Shown here: positions 10,905 through 19,744 of the stretch, in pieces
How the letters are laid out: the number at the start of each line of letters is the position of its first letter
Numbering within the stretch: position 1 is the first letter of the stretch
Assembly: GCF_900166965.1 (NCBI RefSeq)
Contig: NZ_FUZI01000001.1
Location: 868,001-932,000, forward strand
Direction: 5' to 3'
Length of the DNA: 64,000 nt
Source: Photobacterium piscicola
GTDB taxonomy: Bacteria > Pseudomonadota > Gammaproteobacteria > Enterobacterales > Vibrionaceae
Position numbers and translations under genes: made by a program
The notes under the pieces: generated by a model
Databases searched by the model: none
Seen by the model: only the letters and a program-made list of their open reading frames with translations
What the model was told of the DNA's origin: nothing

Positions 10905-11387
10905 TTACTCAACCCTGTCCAACATCACTTGATTATTTTTTATGTAAATAAGTAGATGATAATCTCTACCCAATGTTTTTACTTTTACCGATTTTTTCCA
11001 GTCACTATGATCACTATCTGAAAAAAATGCCATTACACCGATATAGCGAGTGTTTTCATCTAATTTTATTTTTTCAATAAATTTGAATTTATTGGGTAAC
11101 AAAACATAATCATAGTCACCAACATAATTACTTTTTAATGCCTTTTTATAATCCAACGCTAATTGATCATAAGATGCCGAATTAAACATTGAATCATCTT
11201 CAAGTTCAAAAACTTTTAATTCAACAGAAGATGCTTCTTCATTATTATTTATATTTATAGAATCAGTGGTCACCATACTTATGGTTACGGTGCTAGGCTC
11301 TAAAGCTGGATCGTATTTAGAACTACATCCCACTAGAAATAATAACCATATATATATAACAGCATGCATCAAATAAGAGATCTTCAC
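10905..11387 (-). CDS. tssJ: TssJ, T6SS outer-membrane lipoprotein
   Basis: A 160-residue protein with a hydrophobic signal and lipobox (LFLVGC), so the mature lipoprotein begins at a cysteine near residue 21. The TssJ beta-sandwich is expected after it. TssJ anchors the membrane complex in the outer membrane by binding the periplasmic end of TssM. The start is GTG at 11387, with GGAGG eight bases upstream. Sequence is poorly conserved in this family; the lipobox, length and position between fha and tssK carry the call. Confidence 0.88.
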   Translation of the reverse strand: MKISYLMHAVIYIWLLFLVGCSSKYDPALEPSTVTISMVTTDSININNNEEASSVELKVFELEDDSMFNSASYDQLALDYKKALKSNYVGDYDYVLLPNKFKFIEKIKLDENTRYIGVMAFFSDSDHSDWKKSVKVKTLGRDYHLLIYIKNNQVMLDRVE

Positions 11388-11390
11388 CGT

Positions 11391-12764
11391 CTATACCTCC
11401 TGCTGTTTCTCTCGCAGGTTCTTGTCATAAGACTGATCAAAAATTTCCCAAAACAACTTTTCAAAACCATGTTGACGATTTGATGTTAGTTCTTTGTGGT
11501 AACTCTGATACATATCCCAAGCCCATGCTTCAGATGACACATTCATTGTTTGCCCTGGACGGCGATAACGTAAAAAACGACGCATTAAAACTTCAGGTGA
11601 AAAGGCTTGTATAATCTGATTTAAGGCATCATTAATAGCAATATGTACTGCTTCGTTATGATCTTTAACAGTACGTAAACTTTCTTCAATCGCAGCAGGA
11701 GCGGATAAATGCACTAAGCTACGCTGATTATCAAACATAACCTGTACAGTATCTTCATAAGTCAATCCTAATCGCAGAGGATTATCTTCAATCGGTTGTA
11801 GATTTTTGTTCATTACACCATAGCGACTAGTATTGACCTGTTGGTGAAGTTCAATCAGTCCTTTTACCGCAGCCTGTAATGACGCTCCTATTTCTTCAGA
11901 AAGCATTTGCATTTCAGCAAGATTATCACTGTTACTTGTTCGTACACCCAACCCACGAAATAATGGACCTGTTAATAAATGATTTTCGTCATTTATTACG
12001 GTAGATTGATTATTGGAGTAAGAAAAGTTCCGACTCATTTCCTCTTCAAGTAAATCCAGCGTGTTATCGTCCATTATCTTATCCTTGTTAATATATGTTG
12101 CTGCGGTGAATGACGTTGAATCCTCATATGGATTCGATTTAAAGCCACTCAACGAAATAGCTGAAGTGGGATCACGGTCGGTATCTGCTTGAATTGTCCT
12201 ATCATGACCAAACCACTGCTGTTGACTATCGAGTAATGATTCGGTCTTCGATTGCGAATGCTGTAGCGCCGATTCAGTCTCTAGATTGCGTCTTAATACA
12301 TCTAATGCCGTTAAAGGATCATCAATAGACAACTCTTTTTCTTCAACTGTTAAATCTAGCTCTTCACCAAACAAATCAAGATGTTTTGAGTCAGAGATCA
12401 TATGTTCTATGTCTCTATCCCTGTCACTAAAGGTATTATCTATAGAGACACGAATCATATAAGGACCAAGGGAGATAACATCATTTTCATTTAATCGAGC
12501 ATGTTTATCCCAACCAATAGCCATTCGAGCGTCATTAATATACGTTTGGTTAGAAACATCTGTTATACAAAAATATCCATCTATTAATGAGATACGACAA
12601 TGAGTCGACTCTAACCTTCCTTTACGATCTGTAAGGCACCAGTCACTTGACGAGCTTGAACCAATCGTTCCACCGCCAGCAATAAACTCTTTTGTTGCAG
12701 ATAAACCTGGTTCTAAATACTGTGTATTAGTGATTTTTAATTTCAGTAGTGTTTGTTCAGCCAT
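11391..12764 (-). CDS. FHA-domain T6SS protein (TagH/VasC-like)
   Basis: The N-terminal about 110 residues form an FHA domain (GGTIGSSSSSDWCL, ESTHCRISLIDGYFCITD, then an asparagine turn in NQTYIND). A long acidic, low-complexity linker follows, then a C-terminal VasC-type helical region (SPEVLMRRFLRYRR). FHA domains bind phosphothreonine; in Pseudomonas the equivalent Fha1 links T6SS activity to PpkA/PppA, but no kinase gene is visible here. The start at 12764 (AEQTLLKLK) is preceded by AAGGA with good spacing and avoids the 41-base overlap into tssG that a longer frame would need. It is the counterpart of VCA0112. Confidence 0.9.
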   Translation of the reverse strand: MAEQTLLKLKITNTQYLEPGLSATKEFIAGGGTIGSSSSSDWCLTDRKGRLESTHCRISLIDGYFCITDVSNQTYINDARMAIGWDKHARLNENDVISLGPYMIRVSIDNTFSDRDRDIEHMISDSKHLDLFGEELDLTVEEKELSIDDPLTALDVLRRNLETESALQHSQSKTESLLDSQQQWFGHDRTIQADTDRDPTSAISLSGFKSNPYEDSTSFTAATYINKDKIMDDNTLDLLEEEMSRNFSYSNNQSTVINDENHLLTGPLFRGLGVRTSNSDNLAEMQMLSEEIGASLQAAVKGLIELHQQVNTSRYGVMNKNLQPIEDNPLRLGLTYEDTVQVMFDNQRSLVHLSAPAAIEESLRTVKDHNEAVHIAINDALNQIIQAFSPEVLMRRFLRYRRPGQTMNVSSEAWAWDMYQSYHKELTSNRQHGFEKLFWEIFDQSYDKNLREKQQEV

Positions 12765-12777
12765 GCGTTTATCCTTT

Positions 12778-13803
12778 TTACTGACGAACTTGAATACAAA
12801 CGTTACGATCTTTATCAACTTGACCTAAAAAAGAGGACCAACCTAGCGACATTGTTGAATTTTTCCCTAACTTTAATAATGGCACTTCGTCTTCTTTGAG
12901 TTCTAACTCCAAATCAAATGCCATCTGTTCACGAAGAATGAATTCAACTAGCTTACAAAATGATTGATATTCTTTACCCGAGGGCAAAAAATCGTTAAAT
13001 CGTTTTTGAGTCAACCCTTTAATTTCAATAACAAATTTACCAGTGCAATCTCGAACTGTTGAACCGATGATCGTACTTTCACCTAACGCACTGTTTGCCA
13101 TACCGAGACACATACGCTGATGAGTAGGGATAACAACACTACGCTCTTCCCACTGCCGAATAGAAACATCCTCTAAATCAAAACAATGTGAAATAATCCC
13201 AGCAACAACTTGAGGAGATCGACTTCTGCCGGCTAATGTACCTGCATAAGACAGCATCTTTCCCCAGTTAATAGCCGTTTCACCACGTAATTCATCATCA
13301 GCAAGACCAACAAAAGCAAATAATTGTGATGAAAATCCGTCACTTGCATTTTCTTGAAAACGAATGTAATAGCGGTATTTACGCCAAATGCGATAAACCA
13401 ACGCCAATAACCGATTATTAAAAAAATCAAGAAAATGACGACGTACACCGGTTTCACTTTCTGTCGCTATTTGTTCAAGTAAAAACCCAGGCAGAGGCGA
13501 TTGCGCACCATTTAGTCCAAAAAAATTAGTTTCAATACAAAAGCCGCCTTGCTCTAATAACTCTAATTTTGAAATATCGCTAGCCGCAAACCCTAAACTC
13601 GGATTAGCTTTAAACAATAAACGACAATTAGTTTCCCAACCTTCACTATCAGGATCTTGATCCGCTAAACGTTGTAATAACTCAACTAATTGATAAAAAT
13701 CATAAGAGCGAGCTTGTTGTTGTAATATCGCTACTTTTTCTGATGTTAAATCGATATCATCAAACATTAAATCAAGGGTTGTAGACCCACTTGTGTTCCC
13801 CAT
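12778..13803 (-). CDS. tssG: TssG, T6SS baseplate wedge protein
   Basis: A 341-residue TssG/VasB family protein. Recognisable segments are SLGFAASDI, FFGLNGAQSPLP and FFNNRLLALVYRIWRKYRY, which are highly typical. TssG with TssE and two TssF subunits forms the baseplate wedge. The start codon lies inside the 3' end of tssF (37-base overlap), consistent with coupled translation. Confidence 0.95.
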   Translation of the reverse strand: MGNTSGSTTLDLMFDDIDLTSEKVAILQQQARSYDFYQLVELLQRLADQDPDSEGWETNCRLLFKANPSLGFAASDISKLELLEQGGFCIETNFFGLNGAQSPLPGFLLEQIATESETGVRRHFLDFFNNRLLALVYRIWRKYRYYIRFQENASDGFSSQLFAFVGLADDELRGETAINWGKMLSYAGTLAGRSRSPQVVAGIISHCFDLEDVSIRQWEERSVVIPTHQRMCLGMANSALGESTIIGSTVRDCTGKFVIEIKGLTQKRFNDFLPSGKEYQSFCKLVEFILREQMAFDLELELKEDEVPLLKLGKNSTMSLGWSSFLGQVDKDRNVCIQVRQ

Positions 13804-15539
13804 GAATACTGTTCCTGATTCACACTATTAATCACAATAAGCTCATGAAATGAATTTATGCTGGCATATAAGGAAAAAAATCGGCTCAATACACTGCCAA
13901 ATAAATACAAATCACCTTCAGAACTGAAAGCCTCTTGATTAAGCTCTAACTCAGATTGTAAACCCCTGACAGGTAACCCTTTGATAATTCTATCTATTGG
14001 TTTAGATGTTATTTTTACAATTCCATCAAGACGTTGTTTTGAAACACGCTCAGCTTGTCGATCAACAAGTGCTCTAAAATCATATGCACGTAACACAGAA
14101 CACAATGCATCTTTCGATAATAATGAAAGATAATTAAGTGATAAATTAGAAATCAACGTCCACAATAAACTGCCATCTAAAGTCGGCCTTAAAGGTTGCG
14201 TTGGCTCCGTAATATTAAAAAAAGTCGCAAACGATGGTGAACTATTGGTCGGAACACAAATATCCCCCAAACCTAATTCCAACGGTAACTGTCTATTAGT
14301 ACAAGTTAGTTGTAATGAGATAGCTTCACTAAATCCGATCCCTTGAGTTTCATCACCACGCACAAACGAAATATAATGATCAAAACCATTATTACGCATA
14401 CTGTCTTTAACTCTGGCACGATAATAAAGAGCTAAGCGATGACGAGAACGCTCAATTTCATGCTGAAAGCTTTCAAAAGCGGTATAAACTCGTTTTTGAC
14501 CTCGCACTCGCGACTCATGTGCTTCTTGTCTACCTTGTACATGATCAATACTAAATATCTCAAAATGTGCAGGAAAACGACTTGACGGTATGATCTTATA
14601 TTCAGAACGTTTTCCCGTAAGATCGATAGGATCAGCATCGTGAGCAAATAAATTAATAACGGGTGTACAAAATAATTTAAAACATTCGTCACGAACACGA
14701 ACATCCGTAGGCAATGTCTTTGAAAATACAAACCGAATATGGAACACCTTCCCCATATCTGAAGTAATAAAGCGATCTAGATTTTCTACATCACCAAATA
14801 AAAACGCATCAGGAAACGTTAAATATTCTTGTAAAATTCGATAACCTTCATACACATTCTTTGGATATGGCATCACCGCATCAGCACTATCAAAACCACG
14901 GCTTCTAAAATGTGATGCCGGAATAGAAAACTGCTTATCGCCACAGATTAATTCAATATGTGATAAATAATGATTCAGCCATAAATAAAGCATCTGTGCA
15001 CTGTAATGCTGACCACCAAGAAAAAACTGCAATGTTTTAAGATTAATATCAGCTAAACTTTGCTCACCTAACACATTTAATTGCAAATCAATAGTCGATG
15101 ATTCGCGACTATGTGTCGTCATCACATCAGTAAGCTTTAATGGATAAATATCTATATCCCGACACGTTTTAAATCGACATACAGTTTCAGCCACAGGTCC
15201 ACTATCAACATCAGTATTGGCTTTAATTATTTGACGAACACTGATCGCTTTTTCGATCGGTAAAAACTGAACAATACTAAAACTAGGTACTGGCCGTAAA
15301 TAATTGGGCCATAGCATATTAATAATCGAGTGTGTTAACTCTGGAAATTCATCCTCGACCTTTTCCCGTAAGCGAGCTGTTAAAAAAGCAAATCCTTCTA
15401 ATAACCGTTCAACATCTGGATCTGTATTTTTCCCTTGCAAAAAACGGGATAGCTGGGGATGCACTTCTGTAAAAGCTCCCCCTTGCTCTTTTAAAAAAGC
15501 CAGTTCATCTCTAAAGTATTTTTCTTGTGACAAAGTCAA
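13767..15539 (-). CDS. tssF: TssF, T6SS baseplate wedge protein
   Basis: A 590-residue TssF/VasA family protein. The N-terminus KYFRDELAFLKEQGGAFTE and the following PDVERLLEGFAFLTARLREK and HSIINMLWPNYLRPVPS blocks are the family signature. It is the central scaffold of the T6SS baseplate wedge, homologous in position to phage T4 gp6/gp7. The start appears to be TTG at 15539, overlapping the tssE stop as TTGA. No in-frame ATG is near, so it probably depends on reinitiation after tssE. Confidence 0.95.
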   Translation of the reverse strand: MTLSQEKYFRDELAFLKEQGGAFTEVHPQLSRFLQGKNTDPDVERLLEGFAFLTARLREKVEDEFPELTHSIINMLWPNYLRPVPSFSIVQFLPIEKAISVRQIIKANTDVDSGPVAETVCRFKTCRDIDIYPLKLTDVMTTHSRESSTIDLQLNVLGEQSLADINLKTLQFFLGGQHYSAQMLYLWLNHYLSHIELICGDKQFSIPASHFRSRGFDSADAVMPYPKNVYEGYRILQEYLTFPDAFLFGDVENLDRFITSDMGKVFHIRFVFSKTLPTDVRVRDECFKLFCTPVINLFAHDADPIDLTGKRSEYKIIPSSRFPAHFEIFSIDHVQGRQEAHESRVRGQKRVYTAFESFQHEIERSRHRLALYYRARVKDSMRNNGFDHYISFVRGDETQGIGFSEAISLQLTCTNRQLPLELGLGDICVPTNSSPSFATFFNITEPTQPLRPTLDGSLLWTLISNLSLNYLSLLSKDALCSVLRAYDFRALVDRQAERVSKQRLDGIVKITSKPIDRIIKGLPVRGLQSELELNQEAFSSEGDLYLFGSVLSRFFSLYASINSFHELIVINSVNQEQYSWGTQVGLQPLI

Positions 15540-15973
15540 ATTACTCGGTATTTACGACAGTTATCCAATAGCAAATCAATACGTACTGATTCATGCAGCG
15601 CACTAGAATTTATGCTTGCTGTGATATGGAAAAAAATATTTAACGGACTTCCATTATCAGGTACATATCGGATATCAATCTGTTTTAATCGCGGCTCATA
15701 ACACTCAAGACAACGCTGAATGGCTGATTTAATCTGAAATGCTAAATCATGTGTTCCCAATGCTGCATCATTAAAATCAATCAAACCTAACTGTGGCGCA
15801 CTCATTGCTTCACCAAGTCGGCTGTTAAGCAATTGCGCCACATTTCGTTTAATTGAATCTAATATTTGCTTCGTGTCAGGAGCTTTCGTCATTGTCATTT
15901 GAGGTGCATCAGTCTCTAATCGTTCAAAGAGACTGACACCATAAGCCCTATCTGCTAGCTCAATATAAGACAT
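15536..15973 (-). CDS. tssE: TssE, gp25-like T6SS baseplate protein
   Basis: A 145-residue gp25/lysozyme-like baseplate component. The conserved stretch KRNVAQLLNSRLGEAMSAPQ and the C-terminal EPRLKQIDIRYVPD fit TssE. TssE connects the wedge to the first sheath ring. It lies four bases after tssC and overlaps tssF by four bases. Confidence 0.94.
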   Translation of the reverse strand: MSYIELADRAYGVSLFERLETDAPQMTMTKAPDTKQILDSIKRNVAQLLNSRLGEAMSAPQLGLIDFNDAALGTHDLAFQIKSAIQRCLECYEPRLKQIDIRYVPDNGSPLNIFFHITASINSSALHESVRIDLLLDNCRKYRVI

Positions 15974-15977
15974 TCAG

Positions 15978-17450
15978 TTATTCTTGATCTAAACGACCAA
16001 CCAGCGATAACTCAAAATTTGCTCCCATATATTTAAAGTGAGGCCGTACAGATAATGCAACTTGGTACCAACCGGGATCGCCTTCAACATCGAGTACTTC
16101 AATTTTTGCCGCACGTAATGGGCGACGGCTACGAACATCAGCCGGTGGATTTTCTTGATCGGCAACAAATTGCTTGATCCAAGTATTTAATTCACGCTCA
16201 AGATCTTGACGCTCTTTCCAAGAACCAATTTGTTCACGTTGCAGCACTTTTACATAATGTGCGAGACGGTTAATGATCATCGTATAAGGTAGTTGAGTAC
16301 CTAACTTAAAGTTCATTTCAGCTTCACGTCCCTCTTTTGTATTTGGGAACGCTTTTGGTTTTTGAATTGAATTAGCAGAGAAAAATGCAGCATTATCACT
16401 ACCTTTACGCATAGTTAATGCAATGAAGCCTTCTTCCGCTAGTTCAAACTCTTTACGATCACTGATCAATACTTCTGTTGGGATCTTAGCTTGCAGCTCA
16501 CCTAAAGATTCATATAAATGAACAGGAAGATTTTCTACTGCACCGCCACTTTGAGGACCAATAATATTTGGACACCAACGGTACTGGGCAAAGCTATCAG
16601 TTAAACGAGAAGCCAATGCAAATGATGTATTACCCCATAAATAATTATCATGGGAATCACTAACATTTTCACGATAGTTAAATGTTTTTGCTGGGTTGTT
16701 ATTAGGGTCATATGGTGTACGTAACAAGAAACGAGGAGCGGTTAGTGCGAGATAACGCGCGTCGTCAGAATCACGTAATTGGCGCCACTTAATATAACGA
16801 GGACTATCAAATGTTGCTTTTAAGTCTTTAATATTTGGTAATTCTTCGAAAGATTCGATACCAAAAAACTCAGGTGCAACACCTGAAATAAAAGGAGCAT
16901 GGGCCATAGCACCAACAGCACCCACATATTGTAATAATTTAATATCTGGAGATGATGGAGTAAAAGCATAGTTACCGATGATTGCACCAACAGGCTCACC
17001 ACCAAATTGACCATAACCAGAAGAATATACATGCTTGTATAAACCAGATTGAGCGGTTTCTGGCGCAAACTCAAAGTCGTCTAGTAATTCTTCTTTGGTT
17101 ACATTTAATAATTCAATCTTGTTATTTTCACGGAAATCAGTACGGTCAACGAGCATTTTCACACCACGCCACGCAGATTCAATTTTCTGAACAGACTCGT
17201 TATGCAAAATCTCATCCATTTGAGCACTGATTTTACTATCAAGTTCAACGAGCATTTGATCAACAAGCGCTTTATTAACTTGATCAACACCATATTCGCT
17301 ACCTAATAGATTTTCTATAAAAGCAGCAACGCCTTTCTTCGCAATATCGTAGCCATCATCACTCGGTACCATACGAGTTTGAAGCATAATTTCATCAAGT
17401 AAACTACTTTGAGTTGCACTTGATAATTCAACGTTTTTTTGTACAGACAT
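15978..17450 (-). CDS. tssC: TssC/VipB, large contractile sheath subunit
   Basis: A 490-residue TssC. Hallmark segments are ESAWRGVKMLVDRTDFREN, GAIIGNYAFTPSSPDIKLLQ and the C-terminal DVEGDPGWYQVALSVRPHFKY. With TssB it polymerises into the contractile sheath around the Hcp tube; its N-terminal helix is the region ClpV recognises in known systems. Full length, no abnormality seen. Confidence 0.97.
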   Translation of the reverse strand: MSVQKNVELSSATQSSLLDEIMLQTRMVPSDDGYDIAKKGVAAFIENLLGSEYGVDQVNKALVDQMLVELDSKISAQMDEILHNESVQKIESAWRGVKMLVDRTDFRENNKIELLNVTKEELLDDFEFAPETAQSGLYKHVYSSGYGQFGGEPVGAIIGNYAFTPSSPDIKLLQYVGAVGAMAHAPFISGVAPEFFGIESFEELPNIKDLKATFDSPRYIKWRQLRDSDDARYLALTAPRFLLRTPYDPNNNPAKTFNYRENVSDSHDNYLWGNTSFALASRLTDSFAQYRWCPNIIGPQSGGAVENLPVHLYESLGELQAKIPTEVLISDRKEFELAEEGFIALTMRKGSDNAAFFSANSIQKPKAFPNTKEGREAEMNFKLGTQLPYTMIINRLAHYVKVLQREQIGSWKERQDLERELNTWIKQFVADQENPPADVRSRRPLRAAKIEVLDVEGDPGWYQVALSVRPHFKYMGANFELSLVGRLDQE

Positions 17451-17488
17451 TTATCAATCCCTTAAAAGAATGTTAGCAACAGAAAGGA

Positions 17489-17986
17489 TTACTTTTCTGC
17501 TTCTCCACTGACAATTTTCAGCTCACCTAATAACTTTTCACGAGACTCTTGAGACTCAATAAGTTCTTGAAGTCGAGAACGAAATGCTGGAATATTTCCA
17601 AGTGGACCTTTTAAAGCAACTAACGCTTCTCTTAACTCAATTAATTTTTTTAATTCAGGCACTTGCTGACTAATTGCATCAGGGGAAAAATCATCTAATC
17701 CTTTAATAGAAAGTGAAATAGATAAATCGGAATCATCATCAGATAATTTATTTTTAACGGCTGTCGTCAGCATTAAACTACTTTCACGCATAACTGATTC
17801 AAAATTATTTTTATCAATTGATACAGTTTTACGATCTTCAATTGCAGTATCTTCAGCATGACCTTTGAATTCACCAACCACTAACGTTTTTAATGGTAAT
17901 TCAACTTCCGATTGTGTTTCACCAGAATGAGGAACATATTTAATATTAATACGTTCTTTTGGTGCTACGCTGCCTTCTTTCGACAT
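17489..17986 (-). CDS. tssB: TssB/VipA, small contractile sheath subunit
   Basis: A 165-residue TssB with the family motif INIKYVPHSGETQSEVELPL near the N-terminus. First gene of the minus-strand structural operon, 38 bases before tssC. It forms the sheath protomer with TssC. AGGGA lies six bases upstream of the ATG. A sigma54-like promoter candidate lies 50-65 bases upstream of the start codon. Confidence 0.97.
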   Translation of the reverse strand: MSKEGSVAPKERINIKYVPHSGETQSEVELPLKTLVVGEFKGHAEDTAIEDRKTVSIDKNNFESVMRESSLMLTTAVKNKLSDDDSDLSISLSIKGLDDFSPDAISQQVPELKKLIELREALVALKGPLGNIPAFRSRLQELIESQESREKLLGELKIVSGEAEK

Positions 17987-18036
17987 ATTTTTTCCCTGTT
18001 ATATTTATTTTTTAAATCAAACTTAGCCATTTGAAA

Positions 18037-18054
18037 TTGCATAATGATAGCCTT
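18037..18054 (-). promoter_or_regulatory. Candidate sigma54 promoter of the tssB operon
   Basis: On the minus strand the sequence reads AAGG, ten bases, then GCAA. This gives the invariant GG-N10-GC spacing with a fair -12 element (ATGCAA) and a weaker -24 element (AAGGCT). The predicted start would be near 18027, leaving about a 40-base leader to tssB. It overlaps one arm of a 7-bp inverted repeat at 18051-18067. The match is weaker than at the hcp promoters. Confidence 0.4.
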
Positions 18055-18067
18055 ATGTTGCATAAGG
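18051..18067. repeat. 7-bp perfect inverted repeat (CCTTATG-TTG-CATAAGG)
   Basis: Two perfect 7-bp arms separated by three bases in the tssB-PAAR intergenic region. It overlaps the -24 part of the putative sigma54 promoter of tssB, so it could be an operator; the cognate protein is unknown. Confidence 0.4.
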
Positions 18068-18409
18068 ATCGAAGCGGATTAAACCTCTATTATCATAATC
18101 ATTCAAGCATCAATGACCAGAAATGCATACAAAATACAAATACAAAAAAGAGAAAGAAATTAATGAAAAAAAATTTTTTACAAAAAATATATTTATATTA
18201 CATAAAGTTAAGAAAACCATCCTATCTGTTTACTTAATTTTCCCCTAACTTCACAGTTAAAACATAACACATTGATTTAAAATGTTTATTTTAAAAAAAA
18301 TGACAAATCACTCGAGTAACTTCACAAAAATGAGATTTATACAAAAAATAAGAATCAACACTAGTAAATTGCAACTATATACAACATAAAATAAACATGA
18401 ACATTAAAT

Positions 18410-18425
18410 AGGCAAATTATTGCTC
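18410..18425. promoter_or_regulatory. Single VasH-type inverted repeat upstream of the PAAR gene
   Basis: AGGCAA, four bases, then TTGCTC: the same dyad found repeated upstream of both hcp genes. Only one copy is seen here. No GG-N10-GC promoter follows it on the plus strand; the candidate tssB promoter is about 370 bases away on the other side. Confidence 0.4.
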
Positions 18426-18478
18426 CTATTTTTAATGTGTTACGATAATTATCTTCATAACTTAGGAACAGTAATTAA

Positions 18479-18832
18479 ATGAATGATGTCATCACATTAG
18501 GCAGTAAAACATCAACGGGTGGAGCGGTAATATCAGGTAACTCAAGTGTAATGATAAATGGGCAGCCAGTTGCGCTCATTGGTGATACAGCAACTTGTCT
18601 GTGTGGTCGGAAAAATTGCAAAGGCCAGGGACCAATCGTGGCTCAATCACCTCGAGCAGCCAATGTTAATGGCGTTAATTTTGCTCGCGTCGGTGATCTT
18701 GTCAATACAGGGTGCGGTAGTTGTTTTCTTACTCCAAGCTCACATGCTGTTAGTCTTAGTACCAACACAGCTAAACCAGCAAATATGGGAAACAGCATCA
18801 AAATAGGAAACAACGTGCACATTAATGGCTAA
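18479..18832 (+). CDS. PAAR-domain T6SS spike-tip protein
   Basis: The 117-residue protein is essentially one PAAR domain (MINGQPVALIGDTATCLCG and VNGVNFARVGDLVNTGCGSC), with histidine and cysteines expected to bind the tip zinc. PAAR proteins cap the VgrG trimer and sharpen the spike. There is no C-terminal toxin extension, so it is a structural tip or loads separate cargo. It is divergent from tssB and upstream of hcp and vgrG, with its own terminator at 18854-18896. AGGA lies 11 bases before the ATG. Confidence 0.9.
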   Translation: MNDVITLGSKTSTGGAVISGNSSVMINGQPVALIGDTATCLCGRKNCKGQGPIVAQSPRAANVNGVNFARVGDLVNTGCGSCFLTPSSHAVSLSTNTAKPANMGNSIKIGNNVHING

Positions 18833-18853
18833 ATTAGATATTGATCTCATCTA

Positions 18854-18896
18854 TCACTATCAATGGCTTCGAATAGTGCTGATAGTGACTTTTTTA
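18854..18896 (+). terminator. Intrinsic terminator after the PAAR gene
   Basis: Perfect 9-bp arms TCACTATCA / TGATAGTGA around a 17-base loop, followed by CTTTTTTAT. It separates the PAAR gene from the hcp-vgrG unit. Confidence 0.65.
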
Positions 18897-18924
18897 TACT
18901 TTCAAATATTTGGTTCATTTAAAT

Positions 18925-18980
18925 GAGCAATAACTTGCCTAACGAGCAAGTTATTGCCCACCTCAAGCAACTTCTTGCCC
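18925..18980. promoter_or_regulatory. Array of three VasH-type enhancer dyads upstream of hcp copy 1
   Basis: Three copies of an inverted repeat, GAGCAA-N4-TTGCC(C): 18925-18939, 18944-18959 and 18965-18980 (first half-site AAGCAA). Start-to-start spacing is 19 and 21 bases, so all copies lie on roughly one face of the helix. The array sits about 100-155 bases upstream of the predicted hcp start site, where sigma54 activators bind. The same arrangement occurs at the second hcp. VasH as the binder is an inference. Confidence 0.65.
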
Positions 18981-19051
18981 AGAAAAACTCAAAACACTGC
19001 AACATTTAAATTAAAACAATATAAAACAATCAGTTAAAAAACAAAAGCAAC

Positions 19052-19068
19052 ATGGCACACTTAATGCT
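19052..19068 (+). promoter_or_regulatory. Sigma54 (-24/-12) promoter of hcp copy 1
   Basis: ATGGCACACTTAATGCT has TGGCAC at -24 and ATGC at -12 with exact GG-N10-GC spacing. The predicted transcription start is near 19079, 37 bases before the hcp ATG. It pairs with the upstream dyad array and with vasH in the cluster. Confidence 0.75.
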
Positions 19069-19115
19069 TATACATCAGATATTCAATTTGTTTTTTAGCA
19101 TATAAGGACATTACA

Positions 19116-19634
19116 ATGCCAACTCCATGTTATATCTCTATCCAAGGTCGTACTCAGGGCAACATCACTGCGGGTGCATTCACTGCAAATTCTGTCGGCA
19201 ACATTTATGTTGAAGGCCACGAAGACCAAATGTTAGTGCAAGAGTTTAAGCACATTGTTACCGTGCCAACTGATCCACAATCAGGTCAACCTGCTGGTCA
19301 GCGTGTCCATAAACCTTTCAAATTTACCGTGGCATTAAACAAAGCTGTGCCGTTGATGTACAACGCATTGGCATCAGGTGAAATGCTGCCAACGGTTGAA
19401 CTTAAGTGGTACCGCACCTCTGTTGAAGGTAAGCAAGAGCATTACTTCACAACTACGTTAACCGATGCAACGATTGTAAATATCGACAATCAAATGCCAC
19501 ATTGCCAAGATTCAACTAAAGCTGATTTCACTCAACTTATTGAAATCTCAATGGCTTACCGCAAAATTAATTGGGATCACACTGTCTCTGGCACATCGGG
19601 TGCTGATGACTGGCGCGCACCGTTAGAAGCGTAA
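19116..19634 (+). CDS. hcp: Hcp (TssD), T6SS inner-tube protein, copy 1
   Basis: The 172-residue Hcp forms hexameric rings that stack into the inner tube and carry small effectors. The N-terminus (MPTPCYISIQGRTQGNIT) and the C-terminal ADDWRAPLEA are typical of V. cholerae-type Hcp. It differs from the copy at 27442 at only five residues (A21S, N25D, I47V, A77S and one Ile/Val near the C-terminus). AAGGA lies seven bases before the ATG. A strong terminator hairpin directly follows, which should make hcp transcript more abundant than downstream vgrG. Confidence 0.97.
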   Translation: MPTPCYISIQGRTQGNITAGAFTANSVGNIYVEGHEDQMLVQEFKHIVTVPTDPQSGQPAGQRVHKPFKFTVALNKAVPLMYNALASGEMLPTVELKWYRTSVEGKQEHYFTTTLTDATIVNIDNQMPHCQDSTKADFTQLIEISMAYRKINWDHTVSGTSGADDWRAPLEA

Positions 19635-19650
19635 GTATCACATAACTATT

Positions 19651-19679
19651 GCCCGCACTGTTATCCAGTGCGGGCTTTT
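19651..19679 (+). terminator. Terminator or attenuator between hcp and vgrG
   Basis: Ten-bp perfect GC-rich arms GCCCGCACTG / CAGTGCGGGC with a 5-base loop, then CTTTTAG. It lies 17 bases after hcp and about 65 bases before vgrG, which has no obvious separate promoter. Partial read-through is therefore likely. Confidence 0.8.
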
Positions 19680-19744
19680 AGCGTTTATGTCTTTGCTAAG
19701 GCATTTTTTGATCGCTTTAGCACAGGCTTAATTGAGGCAATATC

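Noticed and set aside
18031..18237. Open frame of 68 residues between tssB and the PAAR gene
   Set aside because: Very AT-rich, Lys/Asn-heavy, no ribosome-binding site, and it covers the predicted tssB promoter region.
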